Below, piece by piece: positions 8,231-17,717 of a stretch of DNA of 64,000 bases (its first letter is position 1; each line of letters starts with the position of its first letter). Where the stretch lies: contig DEKK01000012.1 in assembly GCA_002353815.1 (NCBI GenBank), forward strand, positions 236,038 to 300,037, written 5' to 3'. This DNA is from Bifidobacteriaceae bacterium UBA2724 (GTDB lineage: Bacteria > Actinomycetota > Actinomycetes > Actinomycetales > Bifidobacteriaceae). A program made the position numbers and the translations under genes. Under the pieces are notes generated by a model. The model saw nothing but the letters and a program-made list of their open reading frames with translations. It searched no databases and was not told where the DNA came from.

Positions 8231-9397
8231 ATGCAGTTCAGCAAGCGCGTCGCTGCGTTCGGCGACGAGATTTTCGCGGCATTGGACGATAGGAAGAACG
8301 AACTCGTGGCGCAGGGGCGCACGATCTACAACCTCAGCGTGGGAACCCCCGATTTCGAAGTGCCCTCGCACATCCGCCAGGCGTTGATCGACGCGGCCGC
8401 CGACCCAGACAACTGGAAGTACGCGCTGCATGACCTGCCCGAGCTCAAGCAGGCGGTGTGCGATTACTACCACCGCCGTTTCGACGTCGAGATCACACCC
8501 GACATGGTGTGCAGCTGCTACGGGACGCAGGAAGGCATGGGGCACATCGGCATGGTTCTGTGCGACGAAGGCGACACCGTGCTGCTTCCCACCCCGTGCT
8601 ATCCCGTGTTCATCACCGGGGCCGCGATGGCCGGCGCGACCATCCACTACTACCCCATGACGGAAGAGACGAACTACCTTCCCGATGTCACCACAATCCC
8701 CGATGACGTCGCCGACCGGGCGAAATACATGGTGGTTTCGCTGCCGTCGAACCCGATGGGCTCCGTCGGCACGGCCGAGACGTATGCACAGATCATCGAG
8801 TTCGCCCGCAGGCATGACATCCTCGTCATCCACGACAACGCCTACAGCGACATCATCTTCGACGGTCGCATGGGACGCAGCTTCCTCAGCTACCCCGGCG
8901 CGGCGCAGGTCGGCGTGGAGTTCTTCTCGCTGTCCAAGAGCTTCGACATGACAGGCGCGCGCGTGAGCTTCCTTGTGGGACGCCCCGACGTGATCGCCGC
9001 GTTTCACAAGCTCCGCAGCCAGATCGACTACGGCATGTTCCTGCCGATCCAGCATGCTGCGATCGCCGCGCTCACCGGGCCGTTGGATTCGGTGCGCCGG
9101 CAATGCGCGGATTACCAGGCGCGACGCGACGCGCTGTGCAACGGGCTGCGGTCCATCGGCTGGGATTGCCGGGATTCGCAGGGCAGCATGTTCATGTGGG
9201 CGCCGGTGCCCGAGCGATACGCGACGAGCGTGGATTTCTGCCTCGACCTCATGGACAGGTCCGGCGTGATCTGCACGCCCGGATCCAGCTTCGGTCCCGC
9301 CGGCGAAGGGCATGTGCGCTTCGCCCTGGTGCTGCCGCCCGACCAGATCGCCAAGGCGGTGGCCGCCATCGACGCCAGCGGGATCCTCAAAAGCTGA
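8231..9397 (+). CDS. PLP-dependent class I/II aminotransferase
   Basis: The 388-residue fold-type I aminotransferase has NLSVGTPDFEVP at the substrate mouth, YGTQEGM, the cofactor-contacting LPSNPMGS and DNAYSD, the Schiff-base lysine at residue 236 (SLSKSFDMTGAR) and a C-terminal arginine in HVRFAL that binds the substrate carboxylate. SLSKSFDMTGAR and DNAYSD resemble the LL-diaminopimelate/aspartate aminotransferase branch, but substrate assignment from sequence is unsafe; bifidobacterial diaminopimelate synthesis is usually through the succinylase or dehydrogenase route. AAGGAG precedes the ATG. It follows glnA by 240 bases on the same strand but beyond a terminator. Confidence 0.9.
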   Translation: MQFSKRVAAFGDEIFAALDDRKNELVAQGRTIYNLSVGTPDFEVPSHIRQALIDAAADPDNWKYALHDLPELKQAVCDYYHRRFDVEITPDMVCSCYGTQEGMGHIGMVLCDEGDTVLLPTPCYPVFITGAAMAGATIHYYPMTEETNYLPDVTTIPDDVADRAKYMVVSLPSNPMGSVGTAETYAQIIEFARRHDILVIHDNAYSDIIFDGRMGRSFLSYPGAAQVGVEFFSLSKSFDMTGARVSFLVGRPDVIAAFHKLRSQIDYGMFLPIQHAAIAALTGPLDSVRRQCADYQARRDALCNGLRSIGWDCRDSQGSMFMWAPVPERYATSVDFCLDLMDRSGVICTPGSSFGPAGEGHVRFALVLPPDQIAKAVAAIDASGILKS

Positions 9398-9514
9398 CGG
9401 GACCGGCCACGGGGCGCCCAGCGCGGGTACAGCAAGGCGCGCCGCAATGTCCCCCGATAACCGAAAGGCGTGCCCCCAGTCGCCCGGGCACGCCATGGTA
9501 TCATGGGGTTCATT

Positions 9515-11185
9515 ATGTCTGTTACAGCCCTGGCCCTGTCGCACATCACGTATACGTATCCCGGAGCCCCTGCGCCGCTCCTCAACGACATCAGCGTGAC
9601 CTTCCCCACGGGCTGGACCGCCGTGATGGGAGACAACGGCATCGGCAAATCGACCCTCATGAACGTCGCGCGCGGTGCGACAGCCGCCGACTCAGGACAG
9701 GTGTCGCCCCGCGACGCGGTGATCGCCTATTGCCCGCAGGACGTGGCGACGCAGCCATCGAACCTCGAGGACTTCGCGAACGACTGGAATCCCGACGCCC
9801 TGGCGATGCGCGACGCGCTCGGCATCGACGACGGCTGGCCCTACCGTTACGAGACCCTGTCGGGCGGGGAGCGCAAACGCATCCAGATCGCCTGCGCCAT
9901 GATGGCGCGACCGGACGTGCTGATCCTCGATGAGCCCACAAACCACGTGGACGCCCCGACGCGCGACGCCATGGTCCGCGCCATGCTTCTATTCACAGGA
10001 CAGAAACGCGAGGTGGAAGGGGCGTTGACGCCTCCGCGGTCCGGCCGCATCGGCATCGTGGTGTCGCACGACATCGAGCTGGTGGACGCCGTCGCCATGC
10101 GGTGTGCGTTTTTCGAGCGCCGCCACATCGACCACCGCAACATCACGTGCGTGACCGTGCGCCCGGGCAACTACACGCAGGCAAGCGCCACGGCGGCCGC
10201 GTCGCAGGCGAGCGAGCAGACCGCGCTCTCGCTGGCCCAAAAGGAAGCGGCCAGGCTGCAGCGCGAAAGCGCGGCGCGCCAGCATGACGCGGCACTGGCG
10301 GCGACCGCATGGCGCGCCAACAGAAACATTGACCGCAAGGACCATGACGCCCGCAATGCCGCGAAGCTGGCGAAGATGACGAGCGTCGACGGCACGGCGG
10401 GGGCTGCGAAGGCACGTCTCGACGCGCACGTCGCGGCAGCGCAGTCCGCCGTGGATTCCGCCGAGGTGGCGGCGAAACGATACGACGGCGACCTCACCGC
10501 CTTCCAATCCGTGGAACCGAGCCACAGGACCGAACTCGTCCGCGTGGAATCCTCGATGATTCCGTTCGACGGCAGCGAGCCCGTGTCGGCGGCGCCTCCG
10601 ACACCCGCGCAGTGGAAGCCATCGCCATCCATCGACGAATCGTCGCTTCCGGTCACCATCCACGCAGTGCGCACGCAGGTCGGGGTGCAGATACCGACGC
10701 TCAGCGTCGGGCCGTCCGACCACATCGGCGTCGTGGGCGCCAACGGCGCCGGCAAAACCACCACGCTGCGAACGCTTCTGCGCACGCTCCGAATGCACAA
10801 CCCCGACGAGACCACGCTTGTCATCGACCAGAACACCACCGACGACGACGCCCGGAAGGCGCTGGCGCGTCTGGATTCCCTCGATCCGCAGCGCCGCGGG
10901 TCGGTGTTGTCCGCCATGGCGCAGCTCAACGCCGACCCGGACCGCATCATGGCGGACGACGCCCTTCCCTCCCCCGGCGAGCTCCGCAAGCTGCTGCTGT
11001 GCCTAGGGATTGCAGAGAGCCCCCGCATCATCGTCATGGACGAGCCGACGAACCACCTCGACCTGCACTCCAAACAGGCGCTGGCCCGCGCCCTCGCGGC
11101 GTTCCCCGGCGCGGTGATCGTAGCAAGCCACGACATGCCGTTCCTCGAGCAGGCCGTGACGCAGCTGTGGGAATTCCACCGCTAG
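9515..11185 (+). CDS. ABC-F family ATPase (two cassettes, no membrane part)
   Basis: The 556-residue protein joins two ABC ATPase domains through an Ala/Arg-rich helical linker, the layout of ABC-F proteins that bind ribosomes or confer antibiotic target protection. Cassette 1 has Walker A GDNGIGKST, Q-loop CPQD, signature LSGGERKRIQIA, Walker B LILDEPTNHVD and switch VVSHD, with a charged insertion before the switch. Cassette 2 has GANGAGKTTT, Walker B IIVMDEPTNHLD and VASHD, but its signature is degenerate (SPGELRKLLL in place of LSGGE). I placed the start at ATG 9515, with GGGG upstream and where homology begins, not at the in-frame ATG 9470. Uup/EttA-like housekeeping or resistance cannot be told apart here. 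Confidence 0.88.
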   Translation: MSVTALALSHITYTYPGAPAPLLNDISVTFPTGWTAVMGDNGIGKSTLMNVARGATAADSGQVSPRDAVIAYCPQDVATQPSNLEDFANDWNPDALAMRDALGIDDGWPYRYETLSGGERKRIQIACAMMARPDVLILDEPTNHVDAPTRDAMVRAMLLFTGQKREVEGALTPPRSGRIGIVVSHDIELVDAVAMRCAFFERRHIDHRNITCVTVRPGNYTQASATAAASQASEQTALSLAQKEAARLQRESAARQHDAALAATAWRANRNIDRKDHDARNAAKLAKMTSVDGTAGAAKARLDAHVAAAQSAVDSAEVAAKRYDGDLTAFQSVEPSHRTELVRVESSMIPFDGSEPVSAAPPTPAQWKPSPSIDESSLPVTIHAVRTQVGVQIPTLSVGPSDHIGVVGANGAGKTTTLRTLLRTLRMHNPDETTLVIDQNTTDDDARKALARLDSLDPQRRGSVLSAMAQLNADPDRIMADDALPSPGELRKLLLCLGIAESPRIIVMDEPTNHLDLHSKQALARALAAFPGAVIVASHDMPFLEQAVTQLWEFHR

Positions 11186-11306
11186 CCGCGCCGCGCACGC
11201 CCACGGACATCCGACGGCATCGCATACAATGAGGCACGGAACGACGAGCCACGCTCGACGCAGCGCACCGAGGGCACTGCCCCGCTTCGAATGCAAGGAG
11301 ACACAC

Positions 11307-11717
11307 ATGGAACAGCCTATTGTCACCGACACCGAATTCCTCAGCCGCAAGTCACGCCCGGCGACGAAGGACGACGCCCAGGTCATCACCGACCTGCGCG
11401 ACACCCTCGAGGCGCACAAAGACACGTGCGTCGGCCTCGCCGCGAACATGATCGGCTCCCTGACCCGCATCATCATCGTGGCGACCGCCAACGGCCCGCT
11501 GGTGATGGTCAACCCCGTCATCACCAAGCGCCGGGGCATCTACACGGTCGACGAGGCATGCCTGTCACTGGACGGCACCCATCGCGCGACCCGCTTCGAT
11601 ATCATCACGGTGAAGTGGCAGGACGAGAACTTCGCCTACCACACCACGCAGTTCTCGGACTACACCGCCGAGATCATCGAGCATGAGGTCGACCATCTCG
11701 AAGGCAAGCTCATCTGA
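11307..11717 (+). CDS. def: Peptide-deformylase-like protein
   Basis: The 136-residue protein has the deformylase layout: motif 1 GLAANMIG (43-50), motif 2 EACLSL with metal-ligand Cys85, and motif 3 HEVDH (126-130) carrying both metal histidines and the catalytic glutamate. Classical deformylases read GLAAPQIG and EGCLS; here the oxyanion-stabilising glutamine is Met48 and the glycine before the Cys is alanine. A similar short subfamily with AANMIG is found in lactic acid bacteria, so this looks like a conserved paralog and not decay. The zinc/iron site is intact, but activity on formyl-Met peptides is uncertain. Start chosen at 11307 from the perfect AAGGAG spacing; it is shorter than most deformylases (150-190). 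Confidence 0.85.
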   Translation: MEQPIVTDTEFLSRKSRPATKDDAQVITDLRDTLEAHKDTCVGLAANMIGSLTRIIIVATANGPLVMVNPVITKRRGIYTVDEACLSLDGTHRATRFDIITVKWQDENFAYHTTQFSDYTAEIIEHEVDHLEGKLI

Positions 11718-11903
11718 GTCCGAATAGCGGTTCGGCGCTGTGGCTCCGGCATCATGGTTCCGGAACCACAGTGTTGGCGCCGGGCGCCATGACGTCGGCG
11801 CCCGGCCAGGCCCCTCTCGTTCTTCATGTATCGTTGTGGTGACACGGTTGCGATACAAGTCCAGCGGCGTCACCAAGGGAGAAGACACAGAGGGAGGGGT
11901 CAC

Positions 11904-12986
11904 ATGGTCTATTCGCAGTATCCGTCGGATTCCGACGACGGTCATCAGCAACCGTCGTCCGCAGGGCAGCGGTCATCATTCTGGGGGCAGCCGTCCCCGT
12001 CGTCCTACGGGCAGCCGCAATCGCAGAATCCCTCCGCGACGGGTCAAGCGGGTTTCCCATCCTCGCCCTACCGCCAGTCCTCGCCCTACCGCCAGTCCTC
12101 GCCCTACGGCCAGTCCTCGCCCCACGGCCAGCAACAGCCGTCCGCCAGGCAATCCAATGGCTTCGACGTCTATGCCGACGCCGATTCTCATACCACCTCT
12201 TCCGCTGATCCATATGCCGACGCCAGCCCTTCCGTCGATCCTTACGCTGATCCATACGCCGCCGCCCAGCGCAGCGCGACGATGGACGACAGCGCGGAGT
12301 CGGCGACACCGGGCGGCGACTATGGCGCGCCCTCTGGCTCGCAGTATGGGCCGATCGTCGACGCGCTGCGATACATCGCGGCCAGCGGCGGCGGATCGCA
12401 GGCGACCCAGGATGCATCGCAGTACACCGCATCGCCGGGCACCCGGCGCCACTCCTCCCACCACATGACGGACACCCTGTGGCGTTGGCTGCCTGCGGCG
12501 ATCGTCCTGATCGTCGTCCTTGTCGTCGCATACAACCTCGCCCCCACGGTGGCGAAACTGTATGCGCATGTCATCTTATTGCCGGTCTACGTCGTGGCGG
12601 CCACGGCCATCATCATCCGCAACCGCGCCAAAATCAGCATCGTGGGCATGGTGGCGGTTGCCCTTATCTTCTCGTTCCCGGCCATCACGGCGATTCCCCT
12701 GCTGCCTGACATTCCGTACTTCTCCAATCCCAGCACGGAGACGCTGACGCAGGCCACCGTCTCCCGCGACAGCTACAGCGACTCCGACGGCGACTCCCAT
12801 GTCACCTACGAGCTCCATGGAATGTCTGAGAACGGCGCCGAATATTTCTCCATCAGCGGCGATCAGTACTCATCGTGCTGGCCGCACATCACCAGCACGT
12901 CGGGAAGGGCCGAGGTCTCGTACCTGCCTCATTCGCGCACGGTGCTCACGCTGTCGTGCAGCACCAACGATCCGACCGTCGAATGA
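11904..12986 (+). CDS. Hypothetical membrane protein with repetitive N-terminal tail
   Basis: The 360-residue protein begins with about 190 residues rich in Ser, Gln, Pro, Tyr and Asp, with four consecutive SPYRQS/SPYGQS-type hexapeptides encoded by an 18-base tandem repeat. Two hydrophobic segments follow (roughly residues 193-212 and 216-233, with a third near 245-265), then an extracellular-looking C-terminal domain of about 90 residues with two cysteines (SSCWPH and TLSCST). GGAGGGG precedes ATG 11904. The topology (disordered cytoplasmic tail, TM helices, small outer domain) is common in actinobacterial cell-envelope proteins. I do not recognise the family. Confidence 0.75.
   Translation: MVYSQYPSDSDDGHQQPSSAGQRSSFWGQPSPSSYGQPQSQNPSATGQAGFPSSPYRQSSPYRQSSPYGQSSPHGQQQPSARQSNGFDVYADADSHTTSSADPYADASPSVDPYADPYAAAQRSATMDDSAESATPGGDYGAPSGSQYGPIVDALRYIAASGGGSQATQDASQYTASPGTRRHSSHHMTDTLWRWLPAAIVLIVVLVVAYNLAPTVAKLYAHVILLPVYVVAATAIIIRNRAKISIVGMVAVALIFSFPAITAIPLLPDIPYFSNPSTETLTQATVSRDSYSDSDGDSHVTYELHGMSENGAEYFSISGDQYSSCWPHITSTSGRAEVSYLPHSRTVLTLSCSTNDPTVE
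12060..12131 (+). repeat. In-frame 18-base tandem repeat, four copies
   Basis: Units starting TCCTCGCCCTACC encode Ser-Ser-Pro-Tyr-Arg/Gly-Gln; copies 3 and 4 differ by one to two bases. Copy number can change without breaking the frame. Confidence 0.9.
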
Positions 12987-13391
12987 AGCGCCCAGACGTT
13001 CCTCACGTAACCAATGCCGCGGATTGTCCGGCGGGTCGCGTCGACCCGCGCATGAAGCCTGCCGCGTCCGCCAAGAGACGCCGAAGATATCCAACCGAAG
13101 ATATCCCGATCTTGGGGAAGCCATCGTCTGGAACATTCCGGCGTAGCATGCCGCGTCGCACACTACGCCGAGCCACTCACGGCTCTCATCCCACCCCGTA
13201 TGGCAGCGGTCCACCCATTGGCCAATGTAATCGACCGATGTGTCGGACGCGTGCGCCTATTTCAGAATGTGTTTGTTTCCCCACAAAACCTTACAGATCC
13301 CTGGGAATCTGTTCACGTTTGGCAGTCCGAGTCTGCCCCGCACTTCGCATGGAAACGCGGGGGCGGTTCCCCGGCGGCCCGAAGCGGACGG
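12987..13391. other. Gene-free gap between convergent genes
   Basis: No supported gene. It contains an 8-base hairpin at 13031-13049 (GCGGGTCG/CGACCCGC, three-base loop, no T run) and a short direct repeat CCGAAGATATCC near 13081-13104. Confidence 0.5.
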
Positions 13392-14591
13392 TCAGCCTTT
13401 CGACGGCCCGGGGTGTTCCATCAGCGCATGCGCCATATCCACGAAGCTCCGCGCCACGTCGGTATCGGCCAGCGAGCCATCGGCATTGAGCACAGCCGGA
13501 CGGCCGGCTTCCGTCGTCTCGCGCAGCTCCGGCACCAGCGGCAGCCGGGCCAGCAGGGGCACGTCGTATCCCAGGTCGCGGGTGAGCTTGGCAGACACGC
13601 GCTCGCCACCGCCTTCGCCGAAGACATTCAGGCGTTCCCCCCTGTGATCGAAATAGCTCATGTTTTCGATGACGCCATCGACCTGCATGGGCATCTGCAG
13701 CGAGACGAGCCCCGCGCGCACCGCGACTTCGGAGGCCGATGGCTGCGGCGTCGTGACGATGACGAGCTCGGCGTTCGGCAGAGTCTGGGCCACCGAGATG
13801 GTCATGTCACCGGTGCCTGGGGCGAGGTCGAGCAACAGCACATCGGGCTCGCCCCACCATACGTCCGTGAGGAATTGCTCGAGCGAGCGCTGCAGGCGCG
13901 GACCGCGCCACAGAATCGCGCGGTCGGATCCGGCGAACACACCGATCGACATGAGTCTCACACCCCAGCGCTCGGGCGGTACGAGCATGCCGTCGAGGTT
14001 GGTGGGCTGGTCGGTGACGCCGAAGAGTCGGGGCAGCGAGAAGCCGTAGATGTCAGCATCGATCGCGGCGGTGTCGTATCCCAGGGCGGCGAACGTGGCC
14101 GCGAGATTGGCGGTGACGGAGCTCTTGCCCACCCCGCCCTTGCCCGACGCGATGGCGAAGACGCGCGTCTTGGAATCCTTGCGGGTGAAGGGGTTGGCGC
14201 GGCGCTCGGCCTTGAGCCGCTCCACCAATGCCTCGAGCTTGTCGTGGCTCATGGTGGTGGTGTCGATGGCGACGTTGAGCCGGCCACCGGGATAACCCTC
14301 CAGCGCGGCCGTGATACGGCGGCGGATGGTGTCGGACAGCGGGCATCCCGGCACCGTGAGTTCCAGATGCACGGTGACGTCCCAGGCCGGCGCATCCGTG
14401 TCGGAATCCGGGCGGCCTTCGGCTACCGAGGGAGCGCCCTGCACATGGGCGGCGCCACCCGCGGGGATCACATCGACTCCGGCCACCATGCCCAGGTCGG
14501 TGATGGTGCGTCCGAGCTCGGGGTCCATCACCCTGTCCAATGCCGCCATCACGTCATCGTGCACGTGCATGACCTGCCTGTCTTGAGCCAT
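13392..14591 (-). CDS. mrp: Mrp/NBP35-type P-loop ATPase (iron-sulfur carrier family)
   Basis: The 399-residue cytoplasmic protein has an N-terminal MIP18/DUF59 domain (DPELGRTITDLGMV) and a Mrp ATPase with deviant Walker A SGKGGVGKSS, switch I DADIYGFSLP and Walker B-like LLLDLAPGTGD. The family carries Fe-S clusters to apoproteins. The CxxC that ligates the bridging cluster normally follows MSYF; here that place reads MSYFDHRGERLN, with no cysteine, so cluster carriage by that pair is lost. I believe other actinobacterial members also lack it. ATG 14591 has GGGAGG at good spacing; a GTG two codons upstream (14597) is an alternative. It lies downstream of ligA on the same strand, 267 bases away. 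Confidence 0.9.
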   Translation of the reverse strand: MAQDRQVMHVHDDVMAALDRVMDPELGRTITDLGMVAGVDVIPAGGAAHVQGAPSVAEGRPDSDTDAPAWDVTVHLELTVPGCPLSDTIRRRITAALEGYPGGRLNVAIDTTTMSHDKLEALVERLKAERRANPFTRKDSKTRVFAIASGKGGVGKSSVTANLAATFAALGYDTAAIDADIYGFSLPRLFGVTDQPTNLDGMLVPPERWGVRLMSIGVFAGSDRAILWRGPRLQRSLEQFLTDVWWGEPDVLLLDLAPGTGDMTISVAQTLPNAELVIVTTPQPSASEVAVRAGLVSLQMPMQVDGVIENMSYFDHRGERLNVFGEGGGERVSAKLTRDLGYDVPLLARLPLVPELRETTEAGRPAVLNADGSLADTDVARSFVDMAHALMEHPGPSKG

Positions 14592-14858
14592 CGTCACCCT
14601 CCCTGGTCGAACTCTGCGATCGCTTGTGCATGCCCACGCCAGGGCATCAGCCGCCGAACGAAGCGGAATTACGACACCTCACTGTATATGCCCCGGCCGA
14701 GCGAAACAAGACCCCGTGGCACAATCGACGGCGTCGCACTGGCGGTTTCCCGTCCTTTTTCCGTCACGGGATGCGAAATACCACGCGTCTGTCGTGTGCC
14801 CGGCAAGCGTCTCGTCCCACAGCGGCGTCGTCCACGTCTGCGCGGGACGGGAACCGTG

Positions 14859-17480
14859 TCACTCCCCTGCGGAATCGGTCGCGGGCGTGAATTCGCCGGT
14901 TTCCAGCAGATGGGCGAACTGGCTCTGATCGATCATGGGGATGCCCAGCTGCTCGGCCTTCGTTACCTTCGCGGCGCCGGGTGCGGTGCCGGTTACGACG
15001 ACGGTCGTCTTCTTGCTCACGCTGCCCGCGGCCTTGCCACCGCGTTCCTCGATGGCGGTTTTGGCTTCCTCGCGCGAGTAGCCCTCGACCGTGCCGGTCA
15101 CCACGACCGTCTTGCCTTCGAGGGTCTGGGGCAGAGTCGGCTTGCTGGCCACCTGCAGCCCCACGCCCGCCATGCGCCAGGCATCGAGCACCTTGCCACG
15201 CCAGTTTCCGGGCTGGCGGGCCTCCTCGAACCAACCGTGGATCACATGCGCTTTCTCGGCGCCGATCGTGTCAATCGTGGCGAGGTCCTCTTCCGAAGCG
15301 TTTTCGAGCGCCTCCAGGGAGCCGAACGCCGATGCGAGGATGCGTGCCGTGGGCGGTCCGACGCTGCGGATCGACAGCGCCACGAGCACACGCCACAGGT
15401 CGGCGGAACGCGCGGCCTTGATTTCGTCAAGCATGGCGAGGGTCGTCTTGCTCGGCTCGGAATCGGCGATGGTGCCGCCCTGCTGAGGAGCGTTGTAGAA
15501 GGCGTACTCCTGCCTCCACAGACCGGACATTCCGCGGATTTTCCGCACCTTGCGCGTAGCGCCCGTGGCGGGGTCGGTCACCTCGCTGATCTCGACGACG
15601 GGGATTTCCCTCCACACGCGCACGTCGCGCAGCTGCTCCACCTGGATGGAGAAGATGTCGGCCTCGCTGGAGATCACGGGCTTCTGCGGCGTCGGCAGCC
15701 GCAGGTCCGGATCGGGCACGTAGGGCGCGGGGTCCTCGCCGAGCTTCACGTCGATTTCACGGACTCCCGGATAGTAGGTTCCGGTGTCAGTGGGACGGTT
15801 CTCTTCGGGGTTCGTCAGGGCGACGGCCGCCTGGTCCCCCAGATGCTCGATGTCAAGCGCCTTGCGCGACGCGAGGTTGACCACGCGTTCGGTCAGCTGC
15901 GCCGGGCACGATTCCATGTTGGGGCAGCGGATGTCGACGTCGCCTTCCTTGGCGGGCGCGAGCTTGGCGCCGCAGCTGGGGCACACGGTGGGCATCACGA
16001 ATTCGCGCAGGTTGTCGTTGCCTTCGCGCAACGACAGCACCGGCCCCACGATCTCGGGGATCACGTCGCCCGCTTTGTGCAGGATGACGGTGTCGCCGAT
16101 GAGGAGGTTCTTGGCCTTGATCATCTCGGCGTTGTGCAGCGTGGCGCGCGACACGGTGGAGCCGGCGACATACACGGGATCGAGGATGGCGACCGGGGTC
16201 ACGCGGCCGGTGCGGCCGACCTGCACGACGATGTCGCGCAGCTTCGTGTTGACTTCCTCGGGCGGATACTTGTAGGCGATGCCCCATCGCGGCGCGCGGG
16301 ACGTGGCGCCCAGACGGCGCTGCAGGGCGAGGTCGTCCACCTTCACCACGATGCCGTCGAGCGCGTGCTCGATGTCGTCGCGGTGCTTGCCGTAATACTC
16401 GATCATGTCGAGGATCTCAGCGAAGCTCGACACCTTGCGGTTATGCGGTGAGACGGGCACGCCCCACGTCCGATACAGGTCGTATGCCTGCGACTGGTCC
16501 ACCACGTCGGCGTGGCCGGGACCGGCGTTGGCGCCCCAGACAAGGCGGCCGATGCCGTGCGCGTAGAAACTCAGGTGACGGTCGGCCGTCACATGGGGGT
16601 CCTTCTGGCGCAGCGACCCCGCCGCGGCGTTGCGCGGATTGGCGAAAGGCGCGCGCCCCATGGCGGACTGCCGGGCGTTCAGGGCGTGGAAGTCGTCGAA
16701 GCGCATGAAGACCTCGCCGCGGATCTCGATGAGCTCGGGGATGTCTTCGGCCGGCCCTGCCAGGTTCTGCGGAATCGTGCGAATCGTGCGCACGTTGGGC
16801 GTGATGTCTTCGCCGATCACGCCGTCCCCGCGCGTCAGTCCCTGTTCGAGCACGCCGTTGCGGTATATGAGGTTGAGCGCCAGGCCGTCGATCTTGACTT
16901 CGCAGGTCATGGGAAGCGGCTTGTCCGCAGGCCATTCGAGGTCACGCAGCACGGAGTCGTACCATACGCGAAGCTCCTCGTAGCTGAACACGTCGTCGAG
17001 CGACAGCATGCGCGAGGGATGCCGCACGGAGGCGAAGTCGGCCGAGACCGTGCCTCCGACGCGATGCGTCGGCGACTGTGGGTCGTCGAGCTCCGGGAAC
17101 GCGGATTCGAGGGACTTGAGGAAGTTCATGCGGTTGTCGTACGCGGCATCGGACGACGTGGGCGAATCGTTGACGTAATACGCGATCTGGTCGGATTCCA
17201 CCCATGCCGACACCTTCGCCCACAGGCGCGCCGCACGGGCGGGGTTCAGCGTCGACAGGTCGAGGAGGGCGAGACGCTCGGCGTCGGCGTCCGTGGGCTT
17301 GAGCGCCGCGATCCATGCGTCGCTGCCAGGCTGCAGCCCCGCCTCCGGCTCCTTGTCGGGAGTCGAGTTTTTTGCGCCGACGGAAACCACATCGACGGAA
17401 TCGAGATCCCACAACGCCCCGTCATCGAAACCGTCGTGCGCGCCGCCCTCCGCAGCGCGGGACTTGCCTTTGTTTTGCAT
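14859..17480 (-). CDS. ligA: NAD-dependent DNA ligase
   Basis: The 873-residue enzyme seals nicks in DNA using NAD. Order of domains: a poorly conserved leader of about 60 residues, Ia domain, adenylation domain with AMP-accepting Lys196 in CEVKIDGL, OB fold, a four-cysteine zinc finger (CPSCGAK and, after an insertion, RCPNMESC), helix-hairpin-helix repeats and a C-terminal BRCT domain (about 790-865). It is some 200 residues longer than most LigA proteins; the excess is the leader and a roughly 120-residue insertion between the zinc finger and the HhH region (around 570-690), as I expect for bifidobacteria. GGAGGGCGT precedes the ATG. Confidence 0.96.
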   Translation of the reverse strand: MQNKGKSRAAEGGAHDGFDDGALWDLDSVDVVSVGAKNSTPDKEPEAGLQPGSDAWIAALKPTDADAERLALLDLSTLNPARAARLWAKVSAWVESDQIAYYVNDSPTSSDAAYDNRMNFLKSLESAFPELDDPQSPTHRVGGTVSADFASVRHPSRMLSLDDVFSYEELRVWYDSVLRDLEWPADKPLPMTCEVKIDGLALNLIYRNGVLEQGLTRGDGVIGEDITPNVRTIRTIPQNLAGPAEDIPELIEIRGEVFMRFDDFHALNARQSAMGRAPFANPRNAAAGSLRQKDPHVTADRHLSFYAHGIGRLVWGANAGPGHADVVDQSQAYDLYRTWGVPVSPHNRKVSSFAEILDMIEYYGKHRDDIEHALDGIVVKVDDLALQRRLGATSRAPRWGIAYKYPPEEVNTKLRDIVVQVGRTGRVTPVAILDPVYVAGSTVSRATLHNAEMIKAKNLLIGDTVILHKAGDVIPEIVGPVLSLREGNDNLREFVMPTVCPSCGAKLAPAKEGDVDIRCPNMESCPAQLTERVVNLASRKALDIEHLGDQAAVALTNPEENRPTDTGTYYPGVREIDVKLGEDPAPYVPDPDLRLPTPQKPVISSEADIFSIQVEQLRDVRVWREIPVVEISEVTDPATGATRKVRKIRGMSGLWRQEYAFYNAPQQGGTIADSEPSKTTLAMLDEIKAARSADLWRVLVALSIRSVGPPTARILASAFGSLEALENASEEDLATIDTIGAEKAHVIHGWFEEARQPGNWRGKVLDAWRMAGVGLQVASKPTLPQTLEGKTVVVTGTVEGYSREEAKTAIEERGGKAAGSVSKKTTVVVTGTAPGAAKVTKAEQLGIPMIDQSQFAHLLETGEFTPATDSAGE

Positions 17481-17717
17481 ACGCCCTCCATAGTCTTGCC
17501 GATGCCTCAGCGCGTCGGCACCGTATTCCCATTATCCGTCCGAGACACTCCGTTTGCGCGAATTGCACGCCGTCCGATCCACGCCCATCGCCGGATGCCG
17601 GGCCGGTCCATCGCACCGCTGCCGCATCGGGCGCCGCCATGGCTGGTACGCCGTCTGCATCCGCGAGCGCCGGCACCGGTCGCACCTGTGCCCGCCTGCG
17701 CCTGCGGGCCCTTGCGG

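Noticed and set aside
6494..9544. Minus-strand open frame of 1,016 codons opposite glnA and the aminotransferase
   Set aside because: The opposite strand encodes two clear enzymes with ribosome binding sites; this frame has no homology and the composition of an antisense frame.
13200..16451. Plus-strand open frame of 1,083 codons
   Set aside because: It lies antisense to mrp and ligA and gives an Arg/His/Gly-rich product typical of the reverse frame of GC-rich genes.
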